Shown here: positions 7,955 through 17,308 of the stretch, one piece after another
Layout of the letters: every line of letters starts with the position of its first letter
Position numbering within the stretch: the stretch's first letter is position 1
NCBI RefSeq assembly: GCF_047250385.1
Contig: NZ_JBLBVM010000049.1
Span: forward strand, 79,271 to 143,270
Reading direction: 5' to 3'
Source: Glaciecola sp047250385
GTDB taxonomy: Bacteria; Pseudomonadota; Gammaproteobacteria; Enterobacterales; Alteromonadaceae
DNA: 64,000 bases
Position numbers and translations under genes: made by a program
Notes under the pieces: generated by a model
Databases searched by the model: none
The model's input: the letters and a program-made list of their open reading frames with translations, nothing else
What the model was told of the DNA's origin: nothing

Positions 7955-8920
7955 TCACATTTTAGTTTGCGCGTTCGCCTCTAACTGAGCCAACAAGTGT
8001 TTAAACGCATCACTACCAGGATGGATCCAATCAAAATGACCCACACCTTCAAGTTTTATTGTTTGTGCATTTTTATGAGAAGCTTGAGTCGGCGGAACAA
8101 TACTATCCGCATCCCCTTGTAATAACTGGAACTTACCAAGCCTCTCACCACCAGCTTCAAAATTACTGGGTGTAGCCAAGTAATAGGCCGCGGCTTGTTC
8201 ATTTGGCATGCCTCCCATAAAACTAGGTGTCGCAGACTGACAGCTATTTTTTCCATTTGCGTAGTCTACAACATTCACAATAGCAGCAAGGCCAATCACG
8301 TCTGCTCGCTTAACCGCGTTAGGCAAAATATCTGATAATTGTACACCGAGCATCGCCGCCAAATGCCCACCTGCGCTGTGCCCTAAAATGCTGATATGTT
8401 CTATATTCACACCATTATTTTGCAAGGAGCTAATTTTCTGTAAGCCAAGCTTGATGTCATCCATTGCCACCGGCCACTCGCCTCCGTTGCCTGCACGCCG
8501 ATACTCGATTGACCACACATGATAACCCGCTTTAGACAGTCCCGTCGCAAAAGCGTAGGAGTGCGCCATGTCAAAAGCACTTAGCCAACAACCGCCATGC
8601 AAGAAGACAAGTACTCCTTTTGCTTTATCGCCTTCTGCTTTATTTTGAATGTTAGCTGGCCAATATGCCGCGTATTGATCGGGATGTTCGCTTGCATAGC
8701 TGTACTTTGCTTTCGGCTCTGAATATGGCAATTTGGCTACCAAACCGTAAGGCGTGTTCTTGGGTGCGCTTGGAAATTCAATCTCTAGAGCTGAATCTTC
8801 ATTATCGTTTTGTGTATCGCTAGCCTTTGCATAGTGATTAGCAAAAATGAAAATCAAAGCAAGTAAACCGGTAAGAAACCATCTTTTACTTCCACTGGAA
8901 AATACATCTTCTCGCATCAT
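7955..8920 (-). CDS. Secreted alpha/beta hydrolase, possible kynurenine formamidase-like
   Basis: An N-terminal hydrophobic segment (LTGLLALIFIFANHYAKA) predicts export. The catalytic fold is clear: the oxyanion motif VFLHGGCWLS, the nucleophile elbow ILGHSAGGHLAAM, and the final His in GVGHFDWIHPG after an acidic GDADSIVPP loop. The HGGxW form is typical of the esterase group that includes arylformamidase. Its position just upstream of kynU suggests it may act on N-formylkynurenine, but formamidases are usually cytoplasmic, so the signal peptide argues for caution. A general carboxylesterase is the alternative. Confidence 0.8.
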   Translation of the reverse strand: MMREDVFSSGSKRWFLTGLLALIFIFANHYAKASDTQNDNEDSALEIEFPSAPKNTPYGLVAKLPYSEPKAKYSYASEHPDQYAAYWPANIQNKAEGDKAKGVLVFLHGGCWLSAFDMAHSYAFATGLSKAGYHVWSIEYRRAGNGGEWPVAMDDIKLGLQKISSLQNNGVNIEHISILGHSAGGHLAAMLGVQLSDILPNAVKRADVIGLAAIVNVVDYANGKNSCQSATPSFMGGMPNEQAAAYYLATPSNFEAGGERLGKFQLLQGDADSIVPPTQASHKNAQTIKLEGVGHFDWIHPGSDAFKHLLAQLEANAQTKM

Positions 8921-9178
8921 TTTCTCAATCCTATTAATTGCTAACTAGCTAATTTTGAACAACAACTTTCATCTATCCTAACAGTTCAATCGATAATTTC
9001 TTATCACTTTTTTGCTATATTTTTCACTAGAACTTTTGCGACTTCGAAGCCTTATACCAACAATTATTTTTTGTATACTGTAAATATTAGCTTCACAGTG
9101 TATTATCAATAACTTATGTATTGTTCCTATTAGTATGTTTAGAAAAACATTAAGGCAATACAAGCATATGTTGAGGGA

Positions 9179-12055
9179 ATGATATTGGACGAGCAAATCA
9201 AGCTACTTCGGGAAGAACTAGAATCGGTGCGTGAGCAATTCACCTTGAAAACGATGCTCTTGTCTCGAAAGATAGAACAGTTGGAAAAGCAACAAGCGAA
9301 TGCTAACGCCGATATAACTCCCGCACTTCCGACTAATAATACTGCCAATCTTCAAACAGAATCGGCAAGTGCCCCAAAAGACATTGCTACGAAAAAACAA
9401 GCAAAGCCGGCCATGCTCGATATCTACTTTGCACACTTAATGTCAGTTATCTTTGAGTGGTTTAGCCCGCTTACAAAAATTTATGAAAGCTACAAAGCCC
9501 GCGGCATGCTGGGTATATTCTTCTTAACTATTGCCGGTGCTGGACTAGTGTTGGCTGGCTTCGGCTATTTAATGCAATTGCTTATTGATGAAATAGGCGC
9601 AGGAAGCAAATCCTTGCTAATGAGTGCAACTGCGATCAGTGTTATCGGCGGCGGTATCGGATTAAAGGTGAAAACAAAATTCAGCGAGTTTGCTAGTGCC
9701 ATTGTGGCTTTAGGCTTGTTGCTCGGTTTTAGTACTATTTATTTTGTGGGAAGTGTCTATCAGCTCATCCCTGGCTTACCCGTTTTGCTCTTGTATGCAG
9801 CTACCGCTTTAGCCTGCCATTACCTTGCTTTATGGCTGGATACAAAAGTGATCGCCGTGCTCGGCATTGTTGGCATTACCGTGATGCCTTTGTTGACAGG
9901 TTCCACACTCATTGAACCTACTTATTATGTCGTCGCTCTATTATTTGTAAGCGCAAGCAGCTTGTATTTGGCCTATAAACACATCGGTCATTGGTTAGCC
10001 GATCTAACATTTGTGTTTACTTTCATTGCCTTGGGCTGGATTGATGCCGCCAATGCTGTCTTCATGTCGGCGTGGTTGATCAACGCATTCTATTTACTTT
10101 TTTCAGCTTATATTGCATTGAGCCTATTTCTTCATAAAACACCTACAAAGCGCTTTCTCGTTTTACAAGCCGCGGTCCTAGGCGGCACCTTAATGCTACT
10201 ACTCCAAGGGCTTGATTATGCAAACTTCAGTGGCGGACTAAGCGCAGCATCGATGGCCAGCAGCATTAAGCTCCAATTACTCATCAACGCTGTAGCGGGC
10301 TGTATATTGGCTTTATTGTTCTTCAAAGTGAAGCATGAGCACATTGCTGTTATGGTGCTAGTTGCGGCGAGTTGGATAGTGTTAAGCATTGTCGCTTTCC
10401 TTGATGCAACATATTGGGGCATTGCCTGGGCGCTTGAAGCTCTGTTATTAATATTCATGAGTCGCCACTACAATTTACCGAGACTTATTCATCAAGGGCA
10501 AGGCTTAGCCATAATCGCATTAGGCTACTGTTTGTTTGCTATATTACCCTACTTCCCGCAACCTGCACTCACCAGTCAAGATGGTTGGGTCATTGTTGTG
10601 ATGATTATGCTTTTGGTATCGGTTTGGCTACGAATTATCAAATCACGTGATAAGCAAAAAGTGATTTATAGCAACTATGTGCAAACCCTTGCGTATCCAC
10701 TACTCATTATTGTCGAATCCGTTTTCTTGAGCATCATTGTGCTGTCTTGTGCTTATATTTGGTTGGGAGAATGGGCTGGTCTTACTGCCATTTTGATTCA
10801 AACGGCCTTATTATTCAGAGCCAAATTAGTGCAAGCATCACAAAATGACAAAACAGTACTCGAAGTTTTTGCCTGCGCCCTGATTTTATTCCCACTAGCC
10901 TATGCAGCGATGGGAAGTGCGGATGCCAACTCGATGCGTTTTTCTTTGTTACCGATGTATGCAAAAGCGTCATTAATTGTGGCATTTTTGCAGTTGTGGT
11001 TATGGTCGGCGTTCTATCGTAAATTTAACCCTGAAAGCCCACTGCGCACAGTTGCTGAAGTCACCAGAATTATATTCTATCTCCTGCTTCCGGTTATCTG
11101 GGTTCCGACCTCATATCGCCGTTTGGAAGAAGATATACTCTTGGTATTGTGGTTATCTCCAGCTATCGCAATTGTGCTTGCGTATTTAACCAAATCGAAG
11201 ACCATACAATTGGAAAGCAAGCTCCTCTTTGCAGTATTAACCATTGCCTCTTTGTTCTTTATGGCTATTAACGACGGTCTCAGCGCAGTGATAGGAATTG
11301 CAGCATACATAGGCCTTGTTGCTTTGGCTTACTTCCTGAGCAAAAAGCAAAACGAAAATACAAACTATGGCTTCATCAGTAGTTGGGCCTTGAATACTAT
11401 TGGCTTTATGTTTGCAATTGTCCTTGCTGAACAATTCAGTAGTATATTGTTAGCGTTGCTTGTTATTTGTGTTTACTCTATTGCCGTTCTATCTATTTCT
11501 CAACATACTTCTCAACGCTTTACGCTTTGCAAAAAGAACAAAGTATACCATTTGGTTTATTTAGCAATTGTATCGCTAGTTTCATGGCTGCTACTAATTA
11601 ACAACGAACCAATACTATTTGTAGCGCCACCCGCAATAATCTTACTGAGCGCCTACATATTGAAAAAACGTAGCCTTCTTTCATTATTTGCAAAACAAAA
11701 AGAAGGCTCATACTTTATCGAACTGAGCATGCATAGTTATTTACTCATAACTTACGTATTAAGTTGTTTAGCCCTTAGCTACTACAATGCAACTCTAGCG
11801 ATTGCGCCATTGCTAGCAGTACATGGCGCAAGCATCCTATTTACAACGAGTAGAACGAAAACTACAGTAAGATATAGTTTTGCGCTAATCTTATTAGGGA
11901 TAGGTAAGTTGGCGTTAATTGACGCTGCTAATGTCGTTTTATGGCAAAAAGTGATGCTATTTATTGGTATTGGTGTGTTTATACTGTTTGCTAGTTTTTG
12001 GTATCAGAAGCTAGGTGCGAAGGATGCTAGCTCGATAGCTAATGCAGACAGTTAG
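9179..12055 (+). CDS. DUF2339 polytopic membrane protein
   Basis: This 958-residue protein begins with a short coiled coil (residues 1-45, EQIKLLREELESVREQF), then a linker, then more than twenty hydrophobic segments up to the C-terminus. The architecture and the GMLGIFFLTIAGAGLVLAGFGYL start of the membrane part match the DUF2339 family, whose function is unknown; a role in cell envelope or cytochrome-related assembly has only been guessed. The ATG at 9179 follows TTGAGGGA. It is monocistronic and is followed by tandem repeats. Confidence 0.85.
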   Translation: MILDEQIKLLREELESVREQFTLKTMLLSRKIEQLEKQQANANADITPALPTNNTANLQTESASAPKDIATKKQAKPAMLDIYFAHLMSVIFEWFSPLTKIYESYKARGMLGIFFLTIAGAGLVLAGFGYLMQLLIDEIGAGSKSLLMSATAISVIGGGIGLKVKTKFSEFASAIVALGLLLGFSTIYFVGSVYQLIPGLPVLLLYAATALACHYLALWLDTKVIAVLGIVGITVMPLLTGSTLIEPTYYVVALLFVSASSLYLAYKHIGHWLADLTFVFTFIALGWIDAANAVFMSAWLINAFYLLFSAYIALSLFLHKTPTKRFLVLQAAVLGGTLMLLLQGLDYANFSGGLSAASMASSIKLQLLINAVAGCILALLFFKVKHEHIAVMVLVAASWIVLSIVAFLDATYWGIAWALEALLLIFMSRHYNLPRLIHQGQGLAIIALGYCLFAILPYFPQPALTSQDGWVIVVMIMLLVSVWLRIIKSRDKQKVIYSNYVQTLAYPLLIIVESVFLSIIVLSCAYIWLGEWAGLTAILIQTALLFRAKLVQASQNDKTVLEVFACALILFPLAYAAMGSADANSMRFSLLPMYAKASLIVAFLQLWLWSAFYRKFNPESPLRTVAEVTRIIFYLLLPVIWVPTSYRRLEEDILLVLWLSPAIAIVLAYLTKSKTIQLESKLLFAVLTIASLFFMAINDGLSAVIGIAAYIGLVALAYFLSKKQNENTNYGFISSWALNTIGFMFAIVLAEQFSSILLALLVICVYSIAVLSISQHTSQRFTLCKKNKVYHLVYLAIVSLVSWLLLINNEPILFVAPPAIILLSAYILKKRSLLSLFAKQKEGSYFIELSMHSYLLITYVLSCLALSYYNATLAIAPLLAVHGASILFTTSRTKTTVRYSFALILLGIGKLALIDAANVVLWQKVMLFIGIGVFILFASFWYQKLGAKDASSIANADS

Positions 12056-12086
12056 CCTCTCTCGACATTGCGAGCCCCACACAGTT

Positions 12087-12191
12087 ATTGCTAGCCCCTG
12101 CACTGTCATTGCTAGCCCCTGCACTGTCATTGCTAGCCCCTGCACTGTCATTGCTAGCCCCTGCACTGTCATTGCTAGCCCCTGCACTGTC
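12087..12191. repeat. Five exact 21-bp tandem repeats
   Basis: The unit ATTGCTAGCCCCTGCACTGTC occurs five times head to tail (12087, 12108, 12129, 12150, 12171), and a partial copy follows to about 12200. The unit resembles the start of the dispersed palindromes (GTCATTGCTAGCCCC compared with CGTCATT..), so it may have grown by slippage from the end of one such element. Both strands stay open as pseudo-ORFs only because the unit length is a multiple of three. Confidence 0.97.
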
Positions 12192-12207
12192 ATTGCTAGC
12201 TTTTCCC

Positions 12208-12380
12208 CGTCATTACTGCGAAGGCAGTAATCTCCCAAAATTACAAATTGTGTAAGAACTAAAATACGTGGTTTGTACGATTGAAGAAGTGGCATCGTGG
12301 TTGTGTTTTGGAGGTTCCTTCCTTCGAAGGAATGACGGTGGGTTGAAGCAACGACGGTGGAGTGAAGGAATGACGGTGGG
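12208..12380. repeat. Pair of inverted REP-like palindromes plus degenerate copies
   Basis: One element (12208-12235) runs CGTCATT then ACTGCGAAGGCAGT then AATCTCC. A second, inverted one (12311-12337) reads GAGGTTCC, CCTTCGAAGG, AATGACG. Further GGAATGACGGTGG fragments follow to about 12380. They share the CGTCATT..CTC frame with the elements near 51-165 and 572-600. They sit between the convergent DUF2339 and NadR-like genes and may also stop transcription there. Confidence 0.85.
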
Positions 12381-12399
12381 GTTTAGTTAGTTATGCTTT

Positions 12400-13050
12400 T
12401 CAGTAACTAGTTTCTGTTTGTGCTTTGTTTTTAGACGCGACAGCTAGCGTATCCACGATTGTTGCTAGACGCTTTTCCACAGACCCGTTCAAAACAGTAT
12501 ATTCAATGCCTCTTCGGTTTAATTCATTAGTGATAAACACTTGGAACTCTTTATGTTTCACGTCTCCTGAACGTTCCCATGTGTCTTCAAATGGGATGTC
12601 GTCAGCGCAAAGGAACACATGTTGATAACGTTCTTTGCTTTTATCTGCTAATGCACAAAGTTCTGGTAGCGCTGAATCATGATAATCGAGGGCGAAGTGC
12701 CAGGTGGTTAATGCATTGGTATCCACGAAAAGGTATTTATTAGCCTTTGGCAAAGTGCGCTCTTCTATCGCGATATGTTCCTCGGCAATATATAAGAGTT
12801 GCTCAGGTGTTAAGCGACGATCGGTTTGGTTTTGTTCCCAATAAGTGCGCCCAAATTCATCGACGTGAACCGTATTGAAATAGCTTGCAGCAGCCTGACA
12901 AATAGTTGACTTACCCGTTGATGGCGCTCCCATAAATACTACTTTTTCAATGGTATCCATTTGACCGTTTTTTAAGTCTTTCGTATCTGTCGATAAAGGA
13001 CCTGTCGATAAAGGTTTTGTCGATAAAAGTTCTTTCACTAATTCGTTCAC
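12400..13050 (-). CDS. NadR-like ribosylnicotinamide kinase (AAA_28 P-loop ATPase)
   Basis: A P-loop kinase domain starts at about residue 36: VVFMGAPSTGKSTICQAAA (Walker A), then VDEFGRTYWEQN and LFVDTNALTTWHFA, as in the C-terminal nicotinamide-riboside kinase domain of NadR. There is no N-terminal NMN adenylyltransferase domain. The expected reaction is nicotinamide riboside plus ATP to NMN. It follows pnuC with a four-base overlap (GTGA), which supports uptake followed by phosphorylation. The first ~20 residues contain LSTKP/LSTGP/LSTDT repeats, and an in-frame ATG at 12960 is an alternative start that would omit them. Confidence 0.87.
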   Translation of the reverse strand: MNELVKELLSTKPLSTGPLSTDTKDLKNGQMDTIEKVVFMGAPSTGKSTICQAAASYFNTVHVDEFGRTYWEQNQTDRRLTPEQLLYIAEEHIAIEERTLPKANKYLFVDTNALTTWHFALDYHDSALPELCALADKSKERYQHVFLCADDIPFEDTWERSGDVKHKEFQVFITNELNRRGIEYTVLNGSVEKRLATIVDTLAVASKNKAQTETSY

Positions 13051-13637
13051 TTAAATTCTTTTTTCCATGAGTAATAACCAACAATTGCCATAACTAAAAA
13101 GCACAGGTATAAAATGACTGTCGGATAGAGTTCTTTTTGAAAGTAAACCACAATTGCAACAAGGTCGACAGCAATCCAAAACAACCAATTCACAATGTAT
13201 CTGCGTGTCATCAACACAAATGCGACTAAGCTCGCACAAGTTGTAAAAGCATCAGCATAAGCAAAACTAGCATCTGTATTCTGCTGCATAAAGGTACCTA
13301 ACAATGTCGCGGATAACAACACGATTAGGACATACATACCTAGTTTTCTGTAATTCATTTGCAACACGTTTACTGTCGTATTGCCGGATAGGTTCCTTGA
13401 CCAATTCCACCAACCATAAACTTGCAGAACCATATAAACCACGTGCAAGCCCACATCTGAATATAACTTTGCTTGATAAAACACCCACACATACAAAGTG
13501 ACTTGAACAAAGCCAAAAGCAAAGTTCCAAATGTTTCCTTTTATCAATAAAAAGACACAAATAAAGCCACAAACAGCAGCGGTAACTTCAATCGCGTTTG
13601 TGCCTAAAAAGCCACTAATGAATTCAGAAAGCGTCAT
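13047..13637 (-). CDS. pnuC: Nicotinamide riboside transporter PnuC
   Basis: This 196-residue protein has about seven membrane helices and the PnuC core: GNIWNFAFGFVQVTLYVWVF, then the tryptophan-rich VLQVYGWWNW and RYIVNWLFWIAVDLVAIVVYF. PnuC lets nicotinamide riboside through the inner membrane by facilitated diffusion, driven by phosphorylation inside the cell. The downstream overlapping kinase gene provides that step. Upstream, six bases away, is a periplasmic phosphatase gene that could release the nucleoside from NMN. Confidence 0.92.
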   Translation of the reverse strand: MTLSEFISGFLGTNAIEVTAAVCGFICVFLLIKGNIWNFAFGFVQVTLYVWVFYQAKLYSDVGLHVVYMVLQVYGWWNWSRNLSGNTTVNVLQMNYRKLGMYVLIVLLSATLLGTFMQQNTDASFAYADAFTTCASLVAFVLMTRRYIVNWLFWIAVDLVAIVVYFQKELYPTVILYLCFLVMAIVGYYSWKKEFK

Positions 13638-13643
13638 GCAAGC

Positions 13644-14273
13644 TTACTTTGTTTGAACTTGTATCGTAGTTTTGTGAAACGAACTCGTAGCTTTAGCTTT
13701 ATCTTCGCTTAAATTCAAATAGAACAAGTCGCCGTAATCATTCTCAGTCATGGATATTTGTGGTCCACCAAGCAGCTTCAGTAATTCAGGGGTAGTGTTG
13801 CTGTGGCCAACAACTAATATGTCCCCTTGACTCGTCGCTGAAATTGCCTGCAACTGCATAGCGAAGGCTTCCAACTTACTTGGATCATAAGAGTTCACTC
13901 GCAAACCTAGCTTATCAGCTATTGGCTTTACACTCTGCTGAGTTCTTTTGTAGTCTGTTGAATATATAGCGATGATATTTGCATCTGATAAATACTTAGC
14001 TAACGATTGCGCTCTCATTTCGCCCTGAGTGGTCAATTCTGGATCTTTAGAATAAGTAGCTTGACTATCAGCCACTTGCTTTTCAAAGTGTCTCAGTAAA
14101 TAAACTCGATTAACGATGGACTCTGGTTTGATTTCGCCTGAAATTCTAGACGCGATATCGTTCACGATCCGAGGGGAGCTTTCTTGCGCATGAGCATTTG
14201 CTGAAAACAGGGTTAAGCTCAAACAAGTGCTTAAAATGAGAAATGCGAATTTGCGTAAATACTTAGTGTTCAT
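13644..14273 (-). CDS. Exported histidine phosphatase family protein
   Basis: A signal peptide (MNTKYLRKFAFLILSTCLSLTLFSANAHA) leads into a histidine phosphatase (phosphoglycerate mutase-like) domain. The catalytic RHG motif appears as LLRHFEK, an arginine lies in IYSTDYKRTQQSV, and the second histidine is in VVGHSNTTPELLKLLGG. The ATG at 14273 is chosen over the TTG at 14291 because it begins a standard signal peptide. It is the first gene of the pnuC operon. I infer that it may dephosphorylate NMN or other nucleotides in the periplasm for PnuC, though SixA-like or other targets remain possible. Confidence 0.83.
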   Translation of the reverse strand: MNTKYLRKFAFLILSTCLSLTLFSANAHAQESSPRIVNDIASRISGEIKPESIVNRVYLLRHFEKQVADSQATYSKDPELTTQGEMRAQSLAKYLSDANIIAIYSTDYKRTQQSVKPIADKLGLRVNSYDPSKLEAFAMQLQAISATSQGDILVVGHSNTTPELLKLLGGPQISMTENDYGDLFYLNLSEDKAKATSSFHKTTIQVQTK

Positions 14274-14369
14274 GTAAAAAATACCACTCAAAAGTTATGT
14301 AGTGAAATTGCATAATGATCTGGTGAAACCTTACAAGTAAAGCCAATGCCTGCAAGCCTTACCAAAGAA

Positions 14370-14398
14370 AAAACGCATTTAGTTAATAAATGCGTTTT
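14370..14398. terminator. Rho-independent (bidirectional) terminator after the DUF2780 gene
   Basis: A perfect 12-bp stem (AAAACGCATTTA / TAAATGCGTTTT) with a five-base loop is followed by a T-rich run on the minus strand. It ends transcription of the DUF2780 gene before the phosphatase-pnuC operon. Confidence 0.85.
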
Positions 14399-14461
14399 CT
14401 ATAACCTGTGCTTAAGTTCGCTAGACAAAAATACGAATAGTGCTGTCCAACGCTTAGTTGT

Positions 14462-15010
14462 TTATATAAAGTTAGAAAGGCTTTCAGTTAATACTTTTCT
14501 TGCTTCCTGACCCTGTGGCGTATTTAAGTAAGCTTGTGCTTGTTCGATGAAGCCAGTGATCATTTCTGGTGATAGTCCCAAAGCTTCGAATTGCTTCTTC
14601 ATATCGTTCAAACCTTTCAATGTATCGTTGTATTCTGCAGCTTTGCTTAACAGTCCAGCCATGCCACCTTCTTCACTGCTAATTGCAGGAACTGCGCTAA
14701 GAACTTGGTCAATACCTGGAAGCGTTGAGGACAACTGAGAAAATTTATCACTAGAAACATTATCTTTAACATAGCTCATAATTGAGCCTAGACCACCTTC
14801 GGCTTGACTTGAGCTAACACCTAAGTTTTGCGTGATGGCGCTGATCATGCCATCCATGCTCGGTGACGCTTCAGCTACTGCAGCAACTTCTTCGGTTTTA
14901 TCGCCTAAACCAATCATGTTTTTAAAAGAATCAAACCAACCTTCATCAGCATGCGAAGCGGTAGAGAAAGTCAATGTCGACACGAGTATTAGGGTTGCGA
15001 TGTTTTTCAT
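14462..15010 (-). CDS. DUF2780 (VcgC/VcgE-like) exported protein
   Basis: After a signal peptide (MKNIATLILVSTLTFSTASHA) the mature protein starts with DEGWFDSFKNMIGLG and contains the DUF2780 helical region: MISAITQNLGVSSSQAEGGLGSI, then GIDQVLSAVPA and FEALGLSPEMITGFI. The family is common in Vibrionales and Alteromonadales and has no known function. The ATG at 15010 has a clear AAAGGAA upstream; the longer frame to 15067 is not needed. It stands alone, with a terminator downstream. Confidence 0.88.
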   Translation of the reverse strand: MKNIATLILVSTLTFSTASHADEGWFDSFKNMIGLGDKTEEVAAVAEASPSMDGMISAITQNLGVSSSQAEGGLGSIMSYVKDNVSSDKFSQLSSTLPGIDQVLSAVPAISSEEGGMAGLLSKAAEYNDTLKGLNDMKKQFEALGLSPEMITGFIEQAQAYLNTPQGQEARKVLTESLSNFI

Positions 15011-15299
15011 GAAAGTTCCTTTAAAATGTAATTTTTTCTGAGCCGTAAAGTTTAGTGTAAGTCTCACAAGTTTAGTGCAAGTTACCGAGATGAGAGCTAT
15101 AAATCATTATCAATAAGCCATTTTGAGTAACACGAGTAAACAAGGGCTCTAGCTTCCTACTGCGTATTATATGGTAAATTAGAGTTTGACGGTATTCTTA
15201 ATTAAACAAGTGCATTGCTTTGAGGGTTTTATCTGAAAAGAGCAAACTAAACTCAATTTCTCTTTTAAGTTTACAGCGAACTCGGCATACTGCTAATGC

Positions 15300-17147
15300 A
15301 TGGAATTATTTGAGTTAAGGGCTTCGTTTATTATTACTTCCAACATTATTCGTCTGAAAAACCCAGCATTAGAATCAAAAACGCAAGTGACAAGCGAGAT
15401 AAGCGCTACTTATGCAAAGCGAGCTGCGTATGGTAAGCGAGCCGCGCGCATTGGTATCATGATCACATTGGTCCTTTTGTGGCATAGCAATACATATGCA
15501 GAGACCAGTGCGCGCGCCGACAACATTGAGCTTGCAGACAGCCTTGAGCAAAAAGACAGCCGCGAGCAAAAAGAGCCTAAGAAAGCATCTTTAGCAATAT
15601 TACCTAGAGTCGAAACAAAGCCCTGTGTTTTCCTCCAACAATACCCGAAGTATGACGCCAAATGCGGCACACTATTCGTCAAAGAAAATCCGAACTCCTC
15701 AAATACTGTTCAAAACCCTGCCCGAGTTGCATCTATTCCTATCATGATTTTTCAGCCTGAAGGTGAAGTGAGTGGTGAGCCGGTTGTCATTACTGGTGGC
15801 GGAGGCCCTGGCAGTGCAATTTATATTATGAATGATTTCGATGGCGACCCATCTATGTTTTACTCAGGCATAGAAGAGACGACTCTGAAGGCGGGCCGCC
15901 CACTCATTCTGATGGAAATGCGCGGTTCTGGCTTATCTGTTGCCAACTTAGATTGTCCAGCAATTACTCAGCTTGAAATAGATATGCTCAGCACATATCC
16001 CTATAAATGGGACAACAAAAAATACCTCCACACCGTTACTAATTGTGCGAATCGAAAAAAGTTATCGGGAATTGATGCTAACTTTTATAACACCGACTAC
16101 GCCGTGCAGGATATTGATAAACTGCGCGAGTTACTCGGCTTCGAGAAATGGCATTTGCTTGGCATATCGCATGGTACACGAATCGCATTACGTTATGCTC
16201 AACTTTATCCGCAGCGCGCTTCCTCATTGATTTTAGATAGTCTCTACCCCTTTGAGGTTGATTCCTACCAAGATATCGCACAGTACAACGCTAGTGTGAT
16301 CAATCAACCGTTTGTCTTATGCGATGCTGACCCAAAGTGTAAGCTTGAGAATGGACAAGCATCAATTACATTATTCGAAGCATTAATGGCACAATTGAGA
16401 CTAGATCCCCCAACACTCGATGTTGAGTATTACGATGAAAATTGGACGATTGGGCAGAAGAAAATAAAAGTTTCACCCGAGCTAGTCGCTTATACCCTGT
16501 TGAATAACAGCTATGAGACCGAAGCAATAGTCACTTTCCCTCAAATCATCAAAGACGCTTTAAACAAAGACTACGCGAAGCTGAGCAAGTTAATCAGTGA
16601 AACCATCGACCTACTTAACTACACATGGTTTTCCGAAGGTGCTTACTCAAGCTATGCCTGCTATGAGGAAATTCCCTTTTCCAACTATGCACTCGCTATA
16701 GAAAACGCAAAAAAATACAAAACGCCTTACTGGGACGACGTCGACACTATCAATCTCGATCGAGAGCTTTGTAAAATTTGGAATATTAAACCTGCAGTGA
16801 ACGACATAAAAAGTTTTGATTACAACCAATTGAATTTGCCAATATTAATTCTAGCTGGCGATCTCGACCCTTTCACTCCAGCTATTTGGTCGGTTAATTT
16901 TCACTCAAAACTGCCGATGCGAAACAAAACGCAACATTTGCGTATTTGGCCTTTAAAGTCACACAATCTAGTTTACGATGACAAATGCGTTGAAGCAGTC
17001 ATGACCTCATTTTTAAACGCCCCTGAGAATACTATTGATAACGAATGCGCCATAAAGGACGTTAGTGAACTCGAAGTTGAACACTCAATTGAAAGTGAAT
17101 CACTTGGTGACACATCGGATGAAAAACCTTCTACGCAACTTGAATAA
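15300..17147 (+). CDS. S33-family alpha/beta hydrolase (tripeptidyl/prolyl aminopeptidase-like)
   Basis: This 615-residue protein has an export segment at about residues 40-68 (KRAARIGIMITLVLLW..YAE). The catalytic elements follow: VVITGGGGPGSAIYIMND (oxyanion hole), LLGISHGTRIALRYAQLYPQRASSLILD (nucleophile serine in GISHG), ILAGDLDPFTP (acid) and a late LKSHNLV (histidine). The arrangement, with a C-terminal TAP-like domain, matches family S33 peptidases that remove N-terminal residues from peptides. The start is uncertain: ATG 15300 lacks a strong ribosome site, and ATG 15459 would leave an n-region without positive charges. The C-terminus is acidic and repetitive. Confidence 0.82.
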   Translation: MELFELRASFIITSNIIRLKNPALESKTQVTSEISATYAKRAAYGKRAARIGIMITLVLLWHSNTYAETSARADNIELADSLEQKDSREQKEPKKASLAILPRVETKPCVFLQQYPKYDAKCGTLFVKENPNSSNTVQNPARVASIPIMIFQPEGEVSGEPVVITGGGGPGSAIYIMNDFDGDPSMFYSGIEETTLKAGRPLILMEMRGSGLSVANLDCPAITQLEIDMLSTYPYKWDNKKYLHTVTNCANRKKLSGIDANFYNTDYAVQDIDKLRELLGFEKWHLLGISHGTRIALRYAQLYPQRASSLILDSLYPFEVDSYQDIAQYNASVINQPFVLCDADPKCKLENGQASITLFEALMAQLRLDPPTLDVEYYDENWTIGQKKIKVSPELVAYTLLNNSYETEAIVTFPQIIKDALNKDYAKLSKLISETIDLLNYTWFSEGAYSSYACYEEIPFSNYALAIENAKKYKTPYWDDVDTINLDRELCKIWNIKPAVNDIKSFDYNQLNLPILILAGDLDPFTPAIWSVNFHSKLPMRNKTQHLRIWPLKSHNLVYDDKCVEAVMTSFLNAPENTIDNECAIKDVSELEVEHSIESESLGDTSDEKPSTQLE

Positions 17148-17308
17148 TATTATGCGCAGTGAAGGAGTACGCTGTTTTAAATTCGTACTTATGAATTGAT
17201 TTAGCTAAATTTAATTTACTACTGCGCAAAATAACCATTACAATCAAGCACTCAGATATTGATCTGGCAATGCAACTGACATAATTACTCATTAAGAAGG
17301 GATACTAG

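Noticed and set aside
12087..12191. CRISPR array
   Set aside because: The repeats are head to tail without spacers, and no cas genes are in the window.
12011..12295. Open frames on both strands across the 21-bp repeats
   Set aside because: They exist only because the repeat length is a multiple of three and encode a monotonous heptapeptide (MTVQGLA or the other strand's equivalent); no ribosome site or family.
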